From the NCBI RefSeq assembly GCF_020873895.1, contig NZ_JAHWGT010000046.1:1-49999 (forward strand): a DNA stretch of 49,999 bases, read 5' to 3'. Position 1 is the stretch's first letter. Every line of letters begins with the position of its first letter. Of the stretch, positions 39,281-47,016 are shown piece by piece. Origin of the DNA: Streptomyces sp. DH12. GTDB taxonomy: Bacteria; Actinomycetota; Actinomycetes; Streptomycetales; Streptomycetaceae. The translations under genes were made by a program, and so were the position numbers. The notes under the pieces were generated by a model, which saw only the letters and a list, made by a program, of their open reading frames with translations, made no database searches and was not told the origin of the DNA.

Positions 39281-40012
39281 GTGATCGTCGAACGCGCGTA
39301 CGCCCACCTGCCCCCCGGAGAGCTCGACGGCGACGGCGGCTCCGCCGACCCGTGGCCGTGGTCCGTGCCGTGCGTACGCGCCCTGTTGACGGACGGGCTG
39401 CGCTTCACCGCGCCCGTCACCTTCCTCGTCGGCGAGAACGGATCGGGCAAGTCGACGCTGGTCGAGGCGCTGGCCGAGGGGTTCGGCCTGGACTCCTGGG
39501 GCGGCTCGCACGACTGGCGGTACGCCACCAGCCGCGGCCGGTCGGCGCTCGGCGAACGGGTGCGGTTCGACGCGGCGTCCCCGCGCGGGCGGCGGATGAT
39601 GGCCTCCCGGGCGGCGCGCAAGGGCTTCTTCCTGCGCGCCGAGACGGCACGGGACGCACTCGACCGCGAGGGGCTCGCCCCGGACGCGGTGAGCCACGGC
39701 GAGGGGTTCCTCGCGGCGTTCCGCGGGAAGTTCCTCCAGCCGGGCCTGTACGTGCTCGACGAGCCCGAGGCGGCGCTGTCGTTCTCCTCGTGCCTGGAAC
39801 TGATCGGCCACATCGACCGCTTGGCGCGCTCCGGCGGCCAGGTCGTGTGCGCGACCCACTCACCGCTGCTGACCGCCATACCGGGCGCGGACGTCATCGA
39901 GGTCGGCGAGCACGGCATGCGCCGCGTCCGGTGGGAGGAGCTGGCGCTGGTCGACCACTGGCGGCGGTACCTCGCCGACCCGCGGGCCTACCTGCGCCAC
40001 GTCCTGGACTGA
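39281..40012 (+). CDS. AAA/ABC-type ATPase (COG3910-like)
   Basis: This 243-residue soluble P-loop ATPase has Walker A GENGSGKSTL (about residues 50-59), a signature-like SHGEGFLAAFRGKF, Walker B GLYVLDEPEAALS and an H-loop ATHSPLLTAI. There are no membrane helices. It belongs to the stand-alone predicted ATPases related to RecF/SMC-type domains and is widespread in bacteria. GTG 39281 is the start. The role is unknown. After the stop, 40013-40124 is a C-rich stretch of CCGCCCCGACC-like repeats and no gene is seen. Confidence 0.88.
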   Translation: MIVERAYAHLPPGELDGDGGSADPWPWSVPCVRALLTDGLRFTAPVTFLVGENGSGKSTLVEALAEGFGLDSWGGSHDWRYATSRGRSALGERVRFDAASPRGRRMMASRAARKGFFLRAETARDALDREGLAPDAVSHGEGFLAAFRGKFLQPGLYVLDEPEAALSFSSCLELIGHIDRLARSGGQVVCATHSPLLTAIPGADVIEVGEHGMRRVRWEELALVDHWRRYLADPRAYLRHVLD

Positions 40013-40124
40013 CCACCCCGCCCGCCCGAGCCCACCCCGGCCGGGCCGCGCCGCCCCGCCCCAACCTGGCGGCCGCCCCGACCTGACCGGGCCGCCCCGC
40101 CCCGCCCCGACCGGGCTGGTCCGG

Positions 40125-40859
40125 TCAGGCGGGCGCGCCGCCGAACTCCGCCAGCGCCGTGCGCACGATCTCCTCCAGCCGCGCGTGGTGGGCCCCGCGC
40201 CAGTACACGCGCTCGCAGCCGGTGCACCGGGCGAAGACGTCGTAGGTGTGCCGCGTGCCGTGCTCCAGGAGCTCGCGCACCTCGTCCTTGTCGGCGCCGG
40301 TCAGCGCGCCGTTGCAGGCGGTGCAGCGGGTCCAGGGGGCGAGCGGCGGCGCGAAGCGGCCCAGCACGTCGCGCAGCTGCTCGTCGGGGCGGTGGCTGTA
40401 CACGTACGCGCCCGCCCACAGCTCCCGGCGGCGCAGCAGCCCGCGATCGCGGGAGAGCAGCACGCGCCGCTCCCGGGCGGACCGCGCGGCCAGCGCGGGG
40501 TCGCCGATGTCCTCGCTCTCGTACGCCGCGTCGACGCCGAGCAGCCGCAGGCGGCGGGCGAGCGTGCCCAGGTGGACGTCGAGCAGGAACCGCAGGGGCG
40601 CGCCCGGCACCTCCTGCGGGCGCTCCACGCCGCGCACCTCGACCACGGCGCCCCCGGCCGGCACGTGCGCCGGGGCTACCCGCTCGCCGTCGACGAGCAG
40701 GGCGCCGACCTCGGTGAGCGGCACGCCGAGCGACTCGACGAGGTGGCCGAGCGTCGACACGCCGTCGGTCGTCACGGCCGTCCGGCCCGTGCGGCGCGGT
40801 GCCGGTACGAACAGGCCCAGTCCGGGCGCGAAGCTGATGTGGATCTCCGGTCCCCTCAC
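40125..40859 (-). CDS. Mut7-C RNase domain protein with N-terminal ubiquitin-like domain
   Basis: The 244-residue protein joins a Mut7-C ubiquitin-like domain (residues 1-80, TLGHLVESLGVPLTEVGALLVDG) to a Mut7-C/PIN-like RNase domain (FLLDVHLGTLARRLRLLGVDA with the metal-binding Asp, LLSRDRGLLRRREL) and a zinc ribbon (CTACNGAL ... CTGCERVYWRG). The family is a predicted RNase. GTG 40859 starts with the conserved IHISFAPGL segment. It is a stand-alone gene facing the ATPase gene. Confidence 0.9.
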   Translation of the reverse strand: MRGPEIHISFAPGLGLFVPAPRRTGRTAVTTDGVSTLGHLVESLGVPLTEVGALLVDGERVAPAHVPAGGAVVEVRGVERPQEVPGAPLRFLLDVHLGTLARRLRLLGVDAAYESEDIGDPALAARSARERRVLLSRDRGLLRRRELWAGAYVYSHRPDEQLRDVLGRFAPPLAPWTRCTACNGALTGADKDEVRELLEHGTRHTYDVFARCTGCERVYWRGAHHARLEEIVRTALAEFGGAPA

Positions 40860-40944
40860 GCGGCCAGGATGCCACCGGCCACGCGCCTGAGCCAGATCGT
40901 TTCGCCCGGGCCGCGCCCGCTCCCGATCGCGGTGGGACGCCGGG

Positions 40945-41382
40945 TCAGGGCCAGACGAGGCAGTACGGCTGGTGGCCCGCCTCGTGGAGGCGGACGGAGA
41001 AGTCCTGCCATTCGTGCAGCAGCTGGTAGACGTTGTACGCGTCGCGCGGGCCGCCGCGGTCGGGGACCGTGGACCAGATGAAGGCGGCGGCGCCCACCGA
41101 CTCCTCACCGACCCCGCGCAGCGGGTCGACGACCGTCGTCGGGAGCTTCACCACCGCGTAGTCGGGGTGGAGCACCACGAGCTCCAGCGGCGGGACCCGG
41201 TTCAGCGGCATGCCCTGGAGGCCGGTCAGCACCATGGCGGCTATGGTCTCCGGCTTGATCTTGGTGAACATGCCGCCCATGCCCAGTTCGTCGCCGCCGA
41301 GTTCCTCGGGGCGCATCGAGATCGGCACCCGCGCCGCCGTGGCGCCGTTGGGCGCGCCGAAGTACTTGTAGGTCACCCCCAT
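40945..41382 (-). CDS. conserved hypothetical protein
   Basis: The 145-residue soluble protein starts at ATG 41382 (GVTYKYFGAPNGATAARVPI) and contains ELGGDELGMGGMFTKIKPETIAAMVLTG and a C-terminal DAYNVYQLLHEWQDFSVRLH. I recall homologues in streptomycetes next to hemL but no known function. There is no signal peptide or membrane helix. Longer upstream in-frame starts would add Pro/Gly-rich low-complexity sequence that is probably not coding. Confidence 0.75.
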   Translation of the reverse strand: MGVTYKYFGAPNGATAARVPISMRPEELGGDELGMGGMFTKIKPETIAAMVLTGLQGMPLNRVPPLELVVLHPDYAVVKLPTTVVDPLRGVGEESVGAAAFIWSTVPDRGGPRDAYNVYQLLHEWQDFSVRLHEAGHQPYCLVWP

Positions 41383-41656
41383 GCGGCCACCCCTGCCCCC
41401 CAGGGGGTCGGCCCCCATGGGCTCGCCCGGCGCGGGGATCCCCCGCTGTACGTGTTCGTCCCGCCGTACGGGTTCCCGCGGGGCGGGGTCGTCCCGCTGT
41501 CGCCGGTGTCTCCCCCGCCGGGCACGCTCGGGACCCAGATCGCCGGTCCCCTCGCCCAGTCCGCCACCGCGATGCATATCTCCACCCGACTGCTTGCAGG
41601 GTTGGCACGGCCCCCGCCGCGCGACCCGATCATCGTGTCAGTGACCTCCCCCGCGA

Positions 41657-41935
41657 GCGGATGGTGAAACACCTGTCCGCAAGAACGACCGGGCCTCTGA
41701 CACCATGGTTTCCGTGAGCTCTCCCTATGACGCCCCAGTTTCGCAGACGCGGAGGACCGGCGCCCTGCCGAAATGGAGGTCCGGAAAACTCCGCGACCTC
41801 CGGCGCGGCCCGGCGGGGGAACCCCTTGTGAAACAAGATCGTGAGGGAAGGCGTCACGCCGAAGCAAGGCCATCGGCCTGATGTGGTGAAACCGGAGCCG
41901 TGAAAGGGAGCACGGCCCAGCTCCGTTCCCGCGGG
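41657..41935 (+). other. hairpin-rich candidate leader RNA upstream of hemL
   Basis: The 629-base gap before hemL includes a less GC-rich part with a row of small perfect or near-perfect hairpins: 41657-41680 (GCGGA/TCCGC enclosing GGTG/CACC), 41775-41801 (GGAGGTC-CGGA / TCCG-GACCTCC), 41825-41837 (CTTGT-GAA-ACAAG), 41840-41858 (CGTGA/TCACG, competing with GGCG/CGCC at 41850-41860), 41867-41879 (AGGCC-ATC-GGCCT) and 41893-41925. GTGAAAC recurs at 41664, 41828 and 41886, with GTGAAAG at 41900. No known riboswitch class was recognised. The rest of the gap (41383-41656) shows no gene. Confidence 0.4.
41714..41881 (+). other. short ORF whose start resembles the HemL N-terminus
   Basis: A GTG-started frame of 55 codons begins SSPYDAPVSQT, close to the HemL start [11 protein letters not shown] encoded at 42012. 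The codons differ at synonymous positions (GTT/GTC, TCG/TCA), and similarity ends after 11 residues. The rest (RRTGALPKWRSGKLRDLRRG...) shows no family. It may be a remnant of an old partial duplication of hemL, an upstream coding frame within the leader, or chance. It overlaps the hairpins described above. Confidence 0.3.
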
Positions 41936-42011
41936 ACCGCCCCGCCGCCGCCCCGGCGGCAGCGCCCGCACCCAGCCGCCCGTCCACTCGTTCTCGCAGG
42001 TCAGGACCCAC

Positions 42012-43328
42012 GTGTCGTATTCATACGAAGCCCCAGTCTCACAGTCGCTCTTCGATCGCGCCTCGCAGGTGACGCCCGGCGGCGTGAACTCTCCCGTCCG
42101 GGCCTTCCGCGCCGTGGGCGGCACGCCCCGCTTCATGGTCTCCGGTACGGGGCCCTACCTCACCGACGCGGACGGTCGCGAGTACGTCGACCTCGTCTGC
42201 TCGTGGGGGCCGATGATCCTCGGCCACGCGCACCCGGAGGTGATCGCCGCCGTCCAGGACGCCGTCGCGCGCGGCACGTCGTTCGGGACGCCCGGGGAGG
42301 GCGAGGTCGCGCTCGCGGAGGAGATCGTGGCGCGGGTGGCGCCGGTCGAGCAGGTGCGCCTGGTGTCCAGCGGCACCGAGGCGACCATGTCGGCGATCCG
42401 TCTGGCCCGCGGCTACACCGGCCGCAGCAAGGTGATCAAGTTCGCGGGCTGCTACCACGGCCACGTCGACGCGCTGCTGGCCGCGGCCGGCTCCGGCGTC
42501 GCCACGCTGGGGCTGCCCGACACGCCGGGCGTCACGGGCGCCCAGGCGGGTGACACGATCGTGCTGCCGTACAACGACCTGGAGGCCGTGCAGGAGGCGT
42601 TCCACCGCCACCCCGGCGAGATCGCCTGCGTGATCACCGAGGCGTCGCCCGGCAACATGGGCGTCGTCCCGCCCCGCCCCGGCTTCAACCAGGGCCTCAA
42701 GGACGCCTGCGCGAAGAACGGCGCCCTGTACATCTCCGACGAGGTCATGACGGGCTTCCGCACCTCGAAGGCCGGCTGGTACGGCGTCGACGGCGTCGCG
42801 CCCGACCTGATGACCTTCGGCAAGGTCATGGGCGGCGGCTTCCCGGCCGCGGCGTTCGGCGGCCGCGCCGACGTGATGGCGCACCTGGCGCCGGCCGGCC
42901 CGGTGTACCAGGCGGGCACCCTCTCCGGGAACCCGGTCGCCACCGCCGCGGGCCTGGCGCAGTTGCGGCTGCTCGACGACGCGGCGTACGCCCGCGTCGA
43001 CGCGGTGTCGCGGGAGATCCAGGGCCTGGTGACGGACGCGCTCACCAAGGAGGGCGTGGCGCACCGGCTGCAGAACGCGTCCAACATGTTCTCGGTCTTC
43101 TTCGCCGACCGCGAGGTCCGCGACTACGAGGACGCCAAGCGGCAGGAGTCCTTCCGCTTCACCGCCTTCTTCCACTCGATGCTGGCGCAGGGCGTCTACC
43201 TGCCGCCGTCGGCGTTCGAGTCGTGGTTCGTCTCCGCGGCCCACGACGAGCGCGCCGTCGAGCGGGTCGCCGCCGCGCTGCCGGCGGCCGCCCGTGCCGC
43301 CGCGGAGGCGACGGAGGGCGCGGCGTGA
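42012..43328 (+). CDS. hemL: glutamate-1-semialdehyde 2,1-aminomutase
   Basis: It converts glutamate-1-semialdehyde from HemA to 5-aminolevulinate using PLP/PMP. The 438-residue length is normal. Key segments are [48 protein letters not shown] (Asp that binds the PLP nitrogen) and the PLP lysine in [20 protein letters not shown] 42012 with AGGA 6-9 bases upstream is consistent with HemL proteins that start MSFPYEAPVSQ. The downstream phosphatase gene overlaps by 4 bases (GTGA). The upstream region is unusual (see the leader entries). Confidence 0.96.
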   Translation: MSYSYEAPVSQSLFDRASQVTPGGVNSPVRAFRAVGGTPRFMVSGTGPYLTDADGREYVDLVCSWGPMILGHAHPEVIAAVQDAVARGTSFGTPGEGEVALAEEIVARVAPVEQVRLVSSGTEATMSAIRLARGYTGRSKVIKFAGCYHGHVDALLAAAGSGVATLGLPDTPGVTGAQAGDTIVLPYNDLEAVQEAFHRHPGEIACVITEASPGNMGVVPPRPGFNQGLKDACAKNGALYISDEVMTGFRTSKAGWYGVDGVAPDLMTFGKVMGGGFPAAAFGGRADVMAHLAPAGPVYQAGTLSGNPVATAAGLAQLRLLDDAAYARVDAVSREIQGLVTDALTKEGVAHRLQNASNMFSVFFADREVRDYEDAKRQESFRFTAFFHSMLAQGVYLPPSAFESWFVSAAHDERAVERVAAALPAAARAAAEATEGAA

Positions 43329-44014
43329 GCGGGGCGCGGCCGGAGGACGTGACCGTCGTCCACCTGATGCGCCACGGCGAGGTGCACAACCCCGACGGCG
43401 TCCTGTACGGCCGCCGCGCCGGCTACCACCTGTCCGAGCTGGGGCGCCGGATGGCCGACCGGGTCGCCGAGCACCTGGCGGGGCGGGACGTCACGTACGT
43501 CGTGGCCTCCCCACTGGAGCGGGCGCAGGAGACGGCGACACCGATCGCCAAGACGCACGGCCTGGACCTGGCCACCGACGAGCGGCTGATCGAGGCGGGC
43601 AACGTCTTCGAGGGCAAGACCTTCGGCGTCGGCGACGGCGCGCTGCGCAGGCCGGGCAACTGGCGCCACCTGACCAACCCCTTCCGCCCGTCCTGGGGCG
43701 AGCCGTACATCGACCAGGTCGTGCGGATGACGGGCGCCCTGAACGCGGCGCGCGACGCGGCGCGGGGGCACGAGGCGGTGTGCGTCAGCCACCAGCTGCC
43801 CATCTGGATCGTGCGCAGCTTCGTCGAGCGGCGGCGGCTGTGGCACGACCCGCGGCGCCGGCAGTGCACCCTGGCGTCGCTGACCACCTTCACCTACCAC
43901 GGCGACCGGATCGTGTCGGTCGGCTACTCCGAGCCGGCCCGCGACCTGGTTCCGCCCCATCTGCTGGCGGGTGCCAGGCCGGTGAAGGGAAAGCCGAAGG
44001 CATTCGGCGCGTGA
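43325..44014 (+). CDS. histidine phosphatase family protein (phosphoglycerate-mutase-like)
   Basis: This 229-residue protein has the catalytic RHG motif in [21 protein letters not shown] (phosphohistidine), [14 protein letters not shown], an acidic segment ([13 protein letters not shown]) and a second histidine in [12 protein letters not shown]. Its GTG overlaps the hemL stop, so it is co-translated with hemL. The substrate is unknown. It belongs to the conserved streptomycete order hemL - phosphatase - lipoprotein - resA. A strong hairpin follows. Confidence 0.9.
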   Translation: MSGARPEDVTVVHLMRHGEVHNPDGVLYGRRAGYHLSELGRRMADRVAEHLAGRDVTYVVASPLERAQETATPIAKTHGLDLATDERLIEAGNVFEGKTFGVGDGALRRPGNWRHLTNPFRPSWGEPYIDQVVRMTGALNAARDAARGHEAVCVSHQLPIWIVRSFVERRRLWHDPRRRQCTLASLTTFTYHGDRIVSVGYSEPARDLVPPHLLAGARPVKGKPKAFGA

Positions 44015-44020
44015 CGGACG

Positions 44021-44049
44021 CGGAGCGGGGCGGTGGCCGCCCCGCTCCG
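44021..44049 (+). terminator. hairpin terminator after hemL and phosphatase genes
   Basis: A perfect 13-bp stem (44021-44033 with 44037-44049) closes TGG, only 6 bases after the stop, ending the two-gene hemL unit. The following stretch to 44303 is richer in A and T and is likely to hold the promoter of the lipoprotein gene; no gene is seen in it. Confidence 0.85.
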
Positions 44050-44303
44050 TCGCTTGTTCCGGTGTGCGTTTCCGGTGCGCCTTTCGCCGTATGCCTTTTC
44101 GGCGGGCGGTACGACCGGCCGGCGTGACCCCCGTTGCGGGTGGCGGTGACGGATACCGCGTGGTGAGTGAGTGACCGTTCGGTCACCCAGCGGACAGTAA
44201 AGCGTGTGATTATCGGCGGAACCCGCTGCTCCTTTTCCGCATCTTGCTCCGTACCGGTCCGGACTCATGTCCGGGCAGATGTCAGTGCGGATGGGGAACG
44301 ACG

Positions 44304-45563
44304 ATGCGCGGAATCGACGGAATCAGCCGAAGGGGATTGCTGGGAACGGGACTTGGGGCCGCGGCCGCGATCGGGGCGGCGGGCTGCGGGGTCCTCGGCG
44401 GGGCCGGCGGCGACGACGCCGGCCGCCCCGCCGCGGGCGGCGGGAAGGGCGGGGGCGCCGGGAGCGCGGGCGGCGGCAGGCCGCAGGGGCGGCCCATCGG
44501 CGACGGCTCCACCGCCGACACCGGCAGGCAGCCCAAGCAGCCCGGCCGGCCCGCGCCCCTCGAACCGGGGCAGACGCCGCCGCAGTTCGTGGTCTTCTCC
44601 TGGGACGGCGCGGGAGAGGTCGGCAACGGCCTCTTCCCCCGCTTCCTCGACCTCGCCCGCGACCACGGCGCGGCGATGACCTTCTTCCTCTCCGGGATAT
44701 ACCTGCTGCCCGAGTCGAAGAAATCGCTCTACCGCCCGCCGAACAATCCCGCCGGCGCCTCCGACATCGGTTACCTCACCGACGCGCACATCAAGGACAC
44801 GCTGGAGAACGTCCGCCGGGCCTGGCTCGACGGGCACGAGATCGGCACCCACTTCAACGGCCATTTCTGCGGCGGTTCCGGATCCGTCGGCAAGTGGACG
44901 TCCGAGGACTGGCGCAGCGAGATCGACCAGGCGGTGAAGTTCGTCACCGAATGGAAGACCAACAGCGGCTGGACCGACCTCGACCCGCTGCCCTTCGACT
45001 ACCGCAGGGAACTCGTCGGCGGCCGCACCCCCTGCCTGCTCGGCCAGGACGCCCTGCTGCCCACCGCCCGCAAGCTCGGCTGGCGCTACGACGCCTCCTC
45101 GCCCGGCGGCCGCCAGGTCTGGCCGGACAAGCGCCAGGGCCTGTGGGACCTGCCGCTCCAGGCCCTGCCGTTCCCCGGCCACTCCTTCGAGGTCCTCTCG
45201 ATGGACTACAACATCCTCGCCAACCAGTCGAAGAACTCCACCAAGGGCGACCCCGCGCGTTATCCCGGCTGGAAGCGCCAGGCCACCGACGCCTATCTGG
45301 CCGGATTCACGCGCGCGTACGAGACGAATCGCGCGCCCCTCTTCATCGGCAACCACTTCGAACAGTGGAACGGCGGAATCTACATGGACGCCGTCGAAGA
45401 GGCGCTGAAGGGCATGGCCGGAAAGAAGGACGTGCGTCTGGTCTCCTTCCGGCAGTTCGTCGACTGGCTCGACGCGCAGGATCCCAAGATCCTCGCGAAG
45501 CTGTGCTCGCTCGGCGTCGGGGAATCCCCCACGGGCGGCTGGAAGGACCACCTGCGCGATTGA
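44304..45563 (+). CDS. Tat-type lipoprotein with polysaccharide-deacetylase-like domain
   Basis: The 419-residue protein has a twin-arginine signal (ISRRGLLGTGLG) and a lipobox ending at Cys28 (AIGAAGC), then a Gly/Ala-rich linker (30-105). The domain has NodB-type features: FVVFSWDGAGEVGNG (aspartate after a strand), AMTFFLSGIYLL, HEIGTHFNGHFCGG (two histidines), and IGNHFEQWNGG near the C-terminus. It may be a cell-wall or sugar deacetylase, but the usual TFDD is replaced by SWDG, so activity is not assured. ATG 44304 was chosen for the signal; it stands before the resA operon. Confidence 0.82.
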   Translation: MRGIDGISRRGLLGTGLGAAAAIGAAGCGVLGGAGGDDAGRPAAGGGKGGGAGSAGGGRPQGRPIGDGSTADTGRQPKQPGRPAPLEPGQTPPQFVVFSWDGAGEVGNGLFPRFLDLARDHGAAMTFFLSGIYLLPESKKSLYRPPNNPAGASDIGYLTDAHIKDTLENVRRAWLDGHEIGTHFNGHFCGGSGSVGKWTSEDWRSEIDQAVKFVTEWKTNSGWTDLDPLPFDYRRELVGGRTPCLLGQDALLPTARKLGWRYDASSPGGRQVWPDKRQGLWDLPLQALPFPGHSFEVLSMDYNILANQSKNSTKGDPARYPGWKRQATDAYLAGFTRAYETNRAPLFIGNHFEQWNGGIYMDAVEEALKGMAGKKDVRLVSFRQFVDWLDAQDPKILAKLCSLGVGESPTGGWKDHLRD

Positions 45564-45650
45564 CGGCGCTTAGCCCGCCTTCACAAGGGGCTTTACGGTC
45601 AGGCAGGGGGGCGGGCAAGATCCGGCAAACGGCCATGCGAAACTTTTCAC

Positions 45651-46268
45651 ATGAGCCACAGCCGCGCCCAACGAGGCATCCTGCTCACCGCCGGCGCCCT
45701 GGCGGCCGCGCTCGCGCTGACCGCGTGCAGCGGAGCGCCCAAGGGCACGTCCGGCGGTGGTGGCAACACCAACTTCGTCACCGACACCGGCGGCATCTCC
45801 ACCATCGCCCGCGGCGAGCGACCGGCGACCAACGAGATCGCCGGTGAGACGCTCGACGGGGCCCGGCTGGACGTCGCCGACCTCAAGGGCAAGGTCGTCG
45901 TCCTCAACGTGTGGGGCTCCTGGTGCACCCCCTGCCGTGCCGAGGCCCCGCACTTCACGAAGGTCGCCAACGACCTCAAGCCGAAGGGCGTCGAGTTCGT
46001 CGGCATCAACACCCGGGACACGAAGAAGCTGGACGCCATCCAGTTCGAGAAGGACTACGGAGTCCCCTACCCGAGCCTCCGCGACCCCTACGGCGAGATC
46101 ATCCTCAACGGCTTCCCGAAGGGCGTCGTCCACCCGCAGGCCATCCCCTCGACCGTCGTCCTGGACCGCGAGGGCAAGATCGCGGCGCGCTCCCTCAAGG
46201 CGGTCTCCGAGAAGGAGCTGCGGTCGATGATCGAGCCGGTGCTCGCCGAGAAGGCCGGCGGGCAGTAG
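45651..46268 (+). CDS. resA: ResA-like thiol-disulphide oxidoreductase lipoprotein
   Basis: The 205-residue protein has a lipobox LALTAC with Cys26, then a TlpA/ResA thioredoxin fold: the active site is WGSWCTPCRAEAP (about residues 87-99) and the cis-proline is near AIPSTVVLDREG. It reduces the CxxCH cysteines of apocytochrome c outside the membrane, taking electrons from CcdA. The gap to ccdA is 3 bases, so they are co-transcribed. It is the first of four System II genes. Confidence 0.92.
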   Translation: MSHSRAQRGILLTAGALAAALALTACSGAPKGTSGGGGNTNFVTDTGGISTIARGERPATNEIAGETLDGARLDVADLKGKVVVLNVWGSWCTPCRAEAPHFTKVANDLKPKGVEFVGINTRDTKKLDAIQFEKDYGVPYPSLRDPYGEIILNGFPKGVVHPQAIPSTVVLDREGKIAARSLKAVSEKELRSMIEPVLAEKAGGQ

Positions 46269-46271
46269 CCG

Positions 46272-47009
46272 ATGAACGAGACGGTCTTCAGCGGGGCGCT
46301 CCTGCTCGCCCTGCCCGTCGCCGTCCTCGGCGGCCTGGTCTCCTTCTTCTCGCCCTGCGTGCTGCCCCTCGTCCCCGGCTACCTCTCGTACGTGACGGGC
46401 ATCACCGGCACCGACCTCGCCGAGGCGCGGCGGGGCCGGATGGTGCTCGGCGCCGGGCTCTTCGTCCTCGGCTTCTCCGCCGTGTTCGTCTCCGGCGGCG
46501 CCCTCTTCGGCTTCTCGGGCCAGACGCTGCTGGAGTACCGCGAGGTCCTGAGCAAGGTCCTCGGCGTGGTCATGATCCTCATGGGGGTCTTCTTCATGGG
46601 GCTCATGCCGTGGCTCACGCAGCGCGAGTTCCGCTTCCACCGGCGGCCGGCCGCCGGGCTGGTCGGCGCGCCCCTGATCGGGGTGCTGTTCGGGATCGGC
46701 TGGACGCCGTGCGTCGGCCCGACCCTCACCGCCGTCAACGCCCTCGCGCTCAACGAGGCGAGCGCCGGGCGCGGCGCGCTGCTCACCCTCGCGTACTGCC
46801 TGGGCCTGGGCGCGCCGTTCATCGTCGCCGCCGTGGCCTTCCGCAGGGCGCTGGGCGCGTTCGGCTGGGTCAAGCGGCACTACGCCTGGGTGATGCGGAT
46901 CGGCGGCGGCATGATGATCGCGACCGGTCTGCTCCTGCTGACCGGGGCGTGGGACGCGCTCGTGCAGGAGATCCAGGGCTGGTCCAGCAGCTTCCAGGTG
47001 GGGATCTGA
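46272..47009 (+). CDS. ccdA: CcdA-type membrane thiol-disulphide reductase
   Basis: The 245-residue membrane protein has about six helices and the two reactive cysteines in FFSPCVLPLVPGYLSYV (helix 1) and GWTPCVGPTL (helix 4). It carries electrons from cytoplasmic thioredoxin to ResA for cytochrome c maturation. The ATG follows the resA stop directly. Confidence 0.95.
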   Translation: MNETVFSGALLLALPVAVLGGLVSFFSPCVLPLVPGYLSYVTGITGTDLAEARRGRMVLGAGLFVLGFSAVFVSGGALFGFSGQTLLEYREVLSKVLGVVMILMGVFFMGLMPWLTQREFRFHRRPAAGLVGAPLIGVLFGIGWTPCVGPTLTAVNALALNEASAGRGALLTLAYCLGLGAPFIVAAVAFRRALGAFGWVKRHYAWVMRIGGGMMIATGLLLLTGAWDALVQEIQGWSSSFQVGI

Positions 47010-47016
47010 GGTCACC

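Noticed and set aside
41825-41925. A cobalamin riboswitch before hemL, suggested by GTGAAAC-CGG and AAAGGGAG strings.
   Set aside because: The B12 box and the conserved core order are missing. The hairpins are short and serial, unlike the cobalamin fold.
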